Of a DNA stretch of 18,545 nt, positions 13,892 to 18,545 are shown piece after piece. How positions within the stretch are numbered: position 1 is the first letter of the stretch; each line of letters starts with the position of its first letter. Below the pieces are notes generated by a model. That model ran no database searches and was not told the DNA's origin. It saw only the letters and a program-made list of their open reading frames with translations. The position numbers and the translations under genes were made by a program. Source of the stretch: Candidatus Pacearchaeota archaeon (GTDB taxonomy: Archaea > Nanobdellota > Nanobdellia > Pacearchaeales > GW2011-AR1). The stretch is from positions 1 to 18,545 of the forward strand of contig NZBV01000016.1 of NCBI GenBank assembly GCA_002686355.1. Reading direction: 5' to 3'.

Positions 13892-14430
13892 TATCCTTCA
13901 CCTTCTTTAACTTCTTTTAAAGGGTTTAATTCCTGAACATTAAAATAATCATAAAATTCTTCACTAAGACTTAACTCATGCGTGCGCCCGACTTTTTTCT
14001 TTTTAATCAGCCCAAGCTCTGCAAATTTCTTAACATGATCATATGCCTTATTCCCGCGAATCTTAATTATCACAGACTGCTTTATTGGCTGCTTGAATGC
14101 AATAATCGCAAGTGTCTCTTGCTCAGCAGAAGAAAACTCAGCACTCCCTGTCGCCAACTTATTAATAATATGCGAATACTCTCGCTTAACATCCATTTTC
14201 CACGAACCATTTTTCTGCACAATCTCAAGCGCAGAATTTTCTTTTTCATATTTCTCCTTCAACCTCTCAATCAAATTTTGAATCAGAACAGGATTTAAAT
14301 CAGAAAGTGAAATCAACTCTTGCATTGTAAGGAACCTTCCAGACACAAAAAAAACCGCCTCAAGAAGTTTTAAATCCTCAACCTCTTTTGCTTCATCAAC
14401 CTCGTTTATAGTCTCACTTGATATCACCAT
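13891..14430 (-). CDS. scpB: Segregation and condensation protein B, ScpB (179 aa)
   Basis: Subunit of the SMC-ScpA-ScpB condensin, which organises and segregates chromosomes; ScpB dimers bind the kleisin ScpA. Two winged-helix domains are visible, at about 20-85 and 95-165. The second carries the diagnostic SSAEQETLAIIAFKQPIKQ at 100-118, then IIKIRGNKAYDHVKKFAELG and LIKKKKVGRT. The length is typical. No scpA or smc gene is present in this window, unlike bacterial operons where scpA precedes scpB. The ATG directly follows the methyltransferase stop, with a GAGGT Shine-Dalgarno-like site 7 nt upstream. Its stop overlaps the glycosyltransferase start, so it is translated as part of the valS operon. 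Confidence 0.92.
   Translation of the reverse strand: MVISSETINEVDEAKEVEDLKLLEAVFFVSGRFLTMQELISLSDLNPVLIQNLIERLKEKYEKENSALEIVQKNGSWKMDVKREYSHIINKLATGSAEFSSAEQETLAIIAFKQPIKQSVIIKIRGNKAYDHVKKFAELGLIKKKKVGRTHELSLSEEFYDYFNVQELNPLKEVKEGEG
13898..13903 (-). promoter_or_regulatory. Shine-Dalgarno site of the glycosyltransferase gene
   Basis: AGGTGA on the minus strand, six bases upstream of the ATG at 13891, inside the end of scpB. It is the clearest ribosome-binding site in the window and contrasts with the leaderless first genes. Confidence 0.65.
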
Positions 14431-15156
14431 TTATTTTACCTCAAACACGCTTTTTGTTGCAAAATGAGGGTATCCTTTTTCCCGAAGTATGTAACTTTCA
14501 TTCTTAAGGAACCTCAATCCTAAATCAAGAGATCTTTTCTTTTTCTCTATTAAAAGAACCTCTGTACCTTTTGCTTTTGTCTTTTTTAAATTTAACCCGC
14601 TAGATTTAAACCTCTTTAAATAACTTGTAACTTTTACAGGATTCTTCTCCCTCCGAATATTGAACAAATTTCTATATTCTTTTGGGAAATGTGAAACATA
14701 ATGTTTAAAGTGAATAATTGCCCTACCATTAGGTTTTAGGATTCTGTAAATTTCCTCTATTGCTTTTGCCTTATTCGAAATAAAAAAGAAGGTTGTAATA
14801 CTATAAATGAAATCAATAGAATTGCTAGAGATAGGAATTTTTTCTCCTGCATCCCCTATAATAATTTTTGGAACAGCTATATTTTTCAAATCGCTTTTTT
14901 TTATTATTCTAAAATCCAATGCATGCTTTATAAAATCTTTTTTTGTTTTAATCCCATGATTCTTCAACTTATTCATCCCAATAAGTTGGACTTTATTCTT
15001 TCCATATTTCTTACCCAATCCCATTATTGCGTTTCCAAAACCAACACCTAATTCCATAATTTTAATTCTTTTCTTTTTTTCTAGAAATTTATCAATTACC
15101 AGGATTATATCTCCTATCTTCCTCTTTACAGATTTTAATCCTCTTGTTTTTGTCAT
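14431..15156 (-). CDS. Class I SAM-dependent methyltransferase (241 aa)
   Basis: Rossmann-fold methyltransferase of the UbiE/Methyltransf_11 type. The SAM-binding motif I is ELGVGFGN at 35-42; GDAGEKIPISSNSIDFIYSI at 101-120 covers motifs III/IV, and YRILKPNGRAIIHF at 137-150 is the post-motif strand and turn. It lacks the NPPY motif of HemK/Mtq2-type release-factor glutamine methylases, so lying directly behind the release factor gene does not make it the aRF1 methylase. The C-terminal 90 residues are Lys-rich and may bind RNA or another acidic substrate, which is a guess. It starts one base after the aRF1 stop and abuts scpB, so it is operon-internal. The substrate is unknown. Confidence 0.85.
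   Translation of the reverse strand: MTKTRGLKSVKRKIGDIILVIDKFLEKKKRIKIMELGVGFGNAIMGLGKKYGKNKVQLIGMNKLKNHGIKTKKDFIKHALDFRIIKKSDLKNIAVPKIIIGDAGEKIPISSNSIDFIYSITTFFFISNKAKAIEEIYRILKPNGRAIIHFKHYVSHFPKEYRNLFNIRREKNPVKVTSYLKRFKSSGLNLKKTKAKGTEVLLIEKKKRSLDLGLRFLKNESYILREKGYPHFATKSVFEVK
14438..14442 (-). promoter_or_regulatory. Shine-Dalgarno-like site of scpB
   Basis: GAGGT on the minus strand, seven bases upstream of the scpB ATG at 14430, within the last codons of the methyltransferase gene. Confidence 0.5.
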
Positions 15157-15157
15157 C

Positions 15158-16243
15158 TTAAACCCTAAATCTCAGCACAGCCCCAATGCCCCCTAAATTT
15201 TTAAACTGTTGGCCTTCATCTGTATCTATTGAGATTATTTCAATTGTTGAGCCAATATTTTTTGCAATTTCTTTCAGTGGGTTTGAAACACTCTTCTTTA
15301 AACTCTTAGACAACAATAAAACATCAACAGCACCATAATCCAGTGCCTGTTTTGTGTCTGGTTCTTTCAGAGCCGCCATATCTGGATTTTCACCAAGTGT
15401 CCTGAAAAACCTCTCTAGTACTTTCTTCTCAGCAATAATCTCCTGCTGAGATAAAATATCCTGCGCCTTTTCAACAAGCTCTTTCAAGCCAGACTCATCA
15501 CTCCCACCAATATCTTTTCTTCCAATAACCTTCTCTCTTAATTGAGTAACCATATACTCTCCGTCAAGAAACTCGTCCTTTGTAGGAATAGGCCCGCCAA
15601 CTAAAATACCCTTTAACTTTTTCCTGCTAAAAAATACCTTTTTCATCTCATCTGCAATTCTCTTATAGAATTCTTTTGTCAATCCTTCTATAATCCTGCC
15701 AAACCTCTGAGATGACTGCCCCCCAGCCCGAATCTGCGACGGCACTCCAGAAGTCATCTTATGCAAAACCTCAATTCTCTTGCCCTCAAGCAAACCAATT
15801 GTCGCCTCTTTCCTATCCATAACCAGCAAACCAAAAACCTCATCAACCTCAAGCTGCTCTCTCAAAGGTTCTAAAACAAATTTCTTGTCACAACGATAAA
15901 GCCGCACTTTAACTGGCTGCGGTGGTTCAACAATCCACAACTGCAAATCACTCTGACCTTCAACCTTTGAAACATTTCCAGCAAAAACTCCCAAACCATT
16001 TTCAGGAGTTTTCTTTAATGTCTTCAAATAACGAACAATCTTTTCCAAAGCATCAATAACATTCTTTCTAGTCGCAGCAGACTTGATATTCTTTGCAGTA
16101 GATTTCTCAGCTCCAAGCTGTTTCTGAACAGAATTAACATCAAACCCTTCTGAGATATAAACAGTTATTAGCTCAGTATGCCGACCGCGATGTTTGCTCA
16201 ATTCTTCAAGAATTTCCGCAAGTTCATCTTTAGTTAGTTTCAT
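15158..16243 (-). CDS. prf1: Peptide chain release factor aRF1, short form without the C-terminal mini-domain (361 aa)
   Basis: Recognises all three stop codons and triggers peptide release in archaea. Domain 1 has the decoding motifs NIKS at 52-55 and Y-R-C-D-K-K-F at 116-122 (the YxCxxxF motif). Domain 2 has the catalytic GGQ at 174-176 within IRAGGQSSQRFGR. Domain 3 runs to the conserved EIISIDTDEGQQFKNLGGIG near the C-terminus. Usual aRF1 proteins are about 400-420 residues; here DYGAVDVLLLSKSLKK passes almost directly to the closing strand-helix, so the roughly 50-residue mini-domain, often Cys-containing, is deleted. Functional motifs are intact. The ATG overlaps the valS stop (ATGA), with a GGTGGAT Shine-Dalgarno-like sequence at 16249-16255. 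Confidence 0.96.
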   Translation of the reverse strand: MKLTKDELAEILEELSKHRGRHTELITVYISEGFDVNSVQKQLGAEKSTAKNIKSAATRKNVIDALEKIVRYLKTLKKTPENGLGVFAGNVSKVEGQSDLQLWIVEPPQPVKVRLYRCDKKFVLEPLREQLEVDEVFGLLVMDRKEATIGLLEGKRIEVLHKMTSGVPSQIRAGGQSSQRFGRIIEGLTKEFYKRIADEMKKVFFSRKKLKGILVGGPIPTKDEFLDGEYMVTQLREKVIGRKDIGGSDESGLKELVEKAQDILSQQEIIAEKKVLERFFRTLGENPDMAALKEPDTKQALDYGAVDVLLLSKSLKKSVSNPLKEIAKNIGSTIEIISIDTDEGQQFKNLGGIGAVLRFRV

Positions 16244-18545
16244 TTAAAATCCACCCTTAATTTTTTTCCTTCCTTAATCTCCCTAGCACATGTAACATCA
16301 CTCAAATCATCTAAAACATCTTTTAGCATCACCTTGTCTTTTTTATCAAGTGCCAAAATAATCTCTGCATTCATTGGCTTCTTAGCCTTTGTCTTTGCCT
16401 GCCGCACTTTTGCAACAGTCTCCTTAATTATCTGCCAACTCTTTGTATCTCTTGCTCGTCCACCCGGAATCTCTTCTGGCCACGACGACAAATGAATACT
16501 CTTGTCCTTTTCATTCTTACGATAATGCTCCTGATAAATCTCTTCTGTAATAAAGGGTGTAATCGGGGCAATCGTTTTTAAAACCACCAGCAACGAATGG
16601 TACAGAGTATATTGAGCAGAAAGTTTCTTATCGCCCTTCTCATTATAAATCCGCTTCTTAACAATTTCAAGGTAATTATCACAAAAATCATGCCAGAAGA
16701 AATCTTCGGCATTAAATTTCGCCCTAGAATACTCATACCCATCAAAATGTTCTGTTACAGATTTTATTGTAGAATTCAAAACCCCTAAAAACAACTCATC
16801 CGCCTTCTCCAACTTCTTTGGTTTCTTCCCATCCCAATCTTTCAGATTCATAAAAACAAAATTAGAAGCATTCATTAATTTTGTGATAAATTTCTTTCCT
16901 GCAACTAACTCTTTTTCAGAAAAATTCAAATCCTCTCCTAACTTAGAAGCTGCAGAAAGATATCTCAAAACATCTGCCCCCCATTTCTTAACAATCTCCT
17001 GAGGAGAAACACCATTACCTCTTGATTTCGACATCTTCTTGCCATCTGCCCCAAGCAGCCACCCATTAATAAACAACTCCTCCCAAGGATTAAAACCATA
17101 ATGCAACTGAGACTTAACAATTGTGTTGAAATCCCAAAAAGTAATTATATCATGACCGTTTCTTCGGATAGTCATTGATTTATTTTTTATCTTGTTATAA
17201 ACAGAACTATCTTTCAAAATCTCCTTAACAATAGTCGGAGTCAAAGCAGAAGTAGCCCATGTATTCATAATGTCTTTCTCAGGAACAAATTTCTTTGATT
17301 TGCATTTAGGACACTCCTTAACAGGCGGTTTATCCTCAAGCGGATAAACAGGCAAATCCTCTTTCTTAGCAACTATAATCTCCTCACACTCTGCACAATA
17401 CCAAACAGGAAAAGGAATCCCAAAAGGAATCTGACGCGAAATACACCAATCCCACTTCAATCCTTTAATCCAATTATTGTACCTATGAACCATGTATTCA
17501 GGATACCATTTAATCTCCTTACCCCACTTCAACAGATCCTTTTTCAAATCAAGATATTTGATAAACCACTGCTTATGCGTAAGAAACTCAATATCTGTCC
17601 CACACCTTTCATGCGTATTAACAACGTGTGTAATCTTCTCCTGCCTGACCAAAAACCCTTCCTTTTTCAAATCTTTAATAATCTCTTTTCTTGCATCTCT
17701 GATTTTCATTCCAGAATATTTTCCTGCTATAGAAGACAATTTCCCATCAACTGTAATCAACTCTCTCAAATCAAGTTTATGCTCCTTATATTTTTCAACA
17801 TCTTCCTGATCCCCAAAAGTGCAAACCATCATCAAACCAGTTCCTTTTTCAGGTTCACAAGATCTATCTGTTAAAATAGGAACTTCATAATCAAACAAAG
17901 GAACTTTTGCCTTTTTCCCTTTCAATTTTTTATACCTCTTATCATCAGGATGAAAAAATAACGCAACAGTCGCAGGCAAAAATTCAGGTCTTGTTGTTGC
18001 AATCGTTAAATCACTTCCATCCTCTGCCTTAAAAATAATATCATTAAAAACACTCTCAGACTCTCTGTCCTCTAACTCCACCTGAGCAATCGTCGTCTTA
18101 CACTCAGTACACCAGAGAGCAGGAGACTCAAGTCTGTACGCCCTTCTTTTCTCATACAAATCAATAAAACTCTCTTGTGAAATCTTCTGTGAATTCTTAT
18201 CTATAGTGGAATAAAACAAATCCCAGTCATTTGAAATCCCTAACTTCTTCTCATCTTCCAAAAACTGAGGAATAAGTTCTTCCTTAATAGTCTTCAAACA
18301 CAAATTAACGAACTCCTCCCTTTCCATTTTCCTAGAATCAACCTTCTTCAGTTTCTCAATCAATCTCAAGGTAGGTAACCCATTATCATCTGTCCCAAAA
18401 GGAACAAGCACATTAAACCCCCTCATTCTTTTAAACCTCACAAAAAAATCCTGCTGCGAATCTCCAAAAGCATGTCCCATATGAAGCGCCCCTGAAATTG
18501 TCGGAGGAGGAATATCAACACTAAAGATTTCCCCTTTTCCCTTAG
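16240..18545 (-). CDS. valS: Valyl-tRNA synthetase, 5' end outside the window (767 residues visible)
   Basis: Class I synthetase that attaches valine to tRNA-Val. The frame stays open to the right window edge; the visible part begins a little before PPPTISGALHMGH, which contains the HIGH-type motif HMGH at residues 21-24. A later internal Met must not be taken as the start. The CP1 editing domain includes TTRPEFLPA; putative zinc ligands are the pairs CTEC, CAEC and CPKC. Then come WDWCISRQ, NTWATSALTPTI typical of ValS, and KMSKS at about 503-507 in GKKMSKSRGNG. The anticodon-binding domain follows and the protein ends LRVDFK. It is the first visible gene of a six-gene operon; the promoter lies outside the window. 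Confidence 0.95.
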   Translation of the reverse strand, partial: KGKGEIFSVDIPPPTISGALHMGHAFGDSQQDFFVRFKRMRGFNVLVPFGTDDNGLPTLRLIEKLKKVDSRKMEREEFVNLCLKTIKEELIPQFLEDEKKLGISNDWDLFYSTIDKNSQKISQESFIDLYEKRRAYRLESPALWCTECKTTIAQVELEDRESESVFNDIIFKAEDGSDLTIATTRPEFLPATVALFFHPDDKRYKKLKGKKAKVPLFDYEVPILTDRSCEPEKGTGLMMVCTFGDQEDVEKYKEHKLDLRELITVDGKLSSIAGKYSGMKIRDARKEIIKDLKKEGFLVRQEKITHVVNTHERCGTDIEFLTHKQWFIKYLDLKKDLLKWGKEIKWYPEYMVHRYNNWIKGLKWDWCISRQIPFGIPFPVWYCAECEEIIVAKKEDLPVYPLEDKPPVKECPKCKSKKFVPEKDIMNTWATSALTPTIVKEILKDSSVYNKIKNKSMTIRRNGHDIITFWDFNTIVKSQLHYGFNPWEELFINGWLLGADGKKMSKSRGNGVSPQEIVKKWGADVLRYLSAASKLGEDLNFSEKELVAGKKFITKLMNASNFVFMNLKDWDGKKPKKLEKADELFLGVLNSTIKSVTEHFDGYEYSRAKFNAEDFFWHDFCDNYLEIVKKRIYNEKGDKKLSAQYTLYHSLLVVLKTIAPITPFITEEIYQEHYRKNEKDKSIHLSSWPEEIPGGRARDTKSWQIIKETVAKVRQAKTKAKKPMNAEIILALDKKDKVMLKDVLDDLSDVTCAREIKEGKKLRVDFK
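16249..16255 (-). promoter_or_regulatory. Shine-Dalgarno-like site of the aRF1 gene
   Basis: GGTGGAT on the minus strand, five bases upstream of the ATG at 16243, inside the end of valS. It only approximates the GGAGGTGAT consensus. Confidence 0.4.

Noticed and set aside
14431..15156. Methyltransferase as the aRF1 GGQ glutamine methylase
   Set aside because: It lacks the NPPY motif required in HemK/Mtq2 enzymes and has UbiE-type motifs instead, so adjacency to the release factor gene is not enough.
1..18545. CRISPR array, insertion sequence, prophage or toxin-antitoxin pair
   Set aside because: No regularly spaced repeats, transposase or integrase motifs, terminal inverted repeats or small paired genes with such motifs were seen; gene content is housekeeping throughout.

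Overview
The window is AT-rich archaeal DNA, and every gene I can support lies on the minus strand. Archaeal identity rests on a two-subunit PheRS with an archaeal-type alpha chain, aRF1, RpoL, RadB, an Nre repair factor, the RNase P protein Rpp30, archaeal UMP kinase and an MBF1-type regulator. The compact gene packing, shortened versions of universal proteins (aRF1 without its C-terminal mini-domain, a 153-residue Rpp30, an Nre without its zinc finger) and many lineage-specific proteins suggest a DPANN archaeon, probably of the Pacearchaeota/Woesearchaeota type. That placement is inference.

Layout, in the direction of transcription (right to left). (1) 18545-11991 is a tightly overlapping operon: valS (5' end outside the window), aRF1, a class I methyltransferase, scpB, a processive membrane glycosyltransferase (GT2), and a membrane-anchored protein with a thioredoxin-like tail. 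(2) 11930-10673 holds an extended MBF1-like regulator and rpoL, each with its own promoter. (3) 10423-8022 is a DNA repair block: radB, an unrecognised 111-residue protein, and an Nre-family factor. (4) 7698-4489 holds a 56-residue ferredoxin, a small PGPGW-like membrane protein, and PEP synthase with a long acidic C-terminal tail. (5) 4400-2935 is a three-gene unit: a coiled-coil protein, a protein resembling the N-terminal domain of type II/IV secretion ATPases but without any ATPase domain, and a DUF357 protein. (6) 2787-1 is an operon of UMP kinase, Rpp30, pheS and the start of pheT.

The regulatory signals are unusually readable. Nine genes that begin a transcription unit (or stand alone) each have a TATA-like box centred about 25-28 nt upstream of an ATG and no Shine-Dalgarno sequence, which points to leaderless mRNAs. 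This spacing also decides the starts of ppsA, the PGPGW-like gene and nre, where longer TTG-initiated readings exist. Shine-Dalgarno-like sequences appear only in front of genes inside the valS operon. Tracts of six or seven T on the coding strand follow several 3' ends and probably terminate transcription.

Most of the window is housekeeping (translation, transcription, repair, nucleotide and central carbon metabolism). The best candidate for something undescribed is the three-gene unit at 2935-4400. I see no tRNA, rRNA, CRISPR array, insertion sequence or toxin-antitoxin pair.
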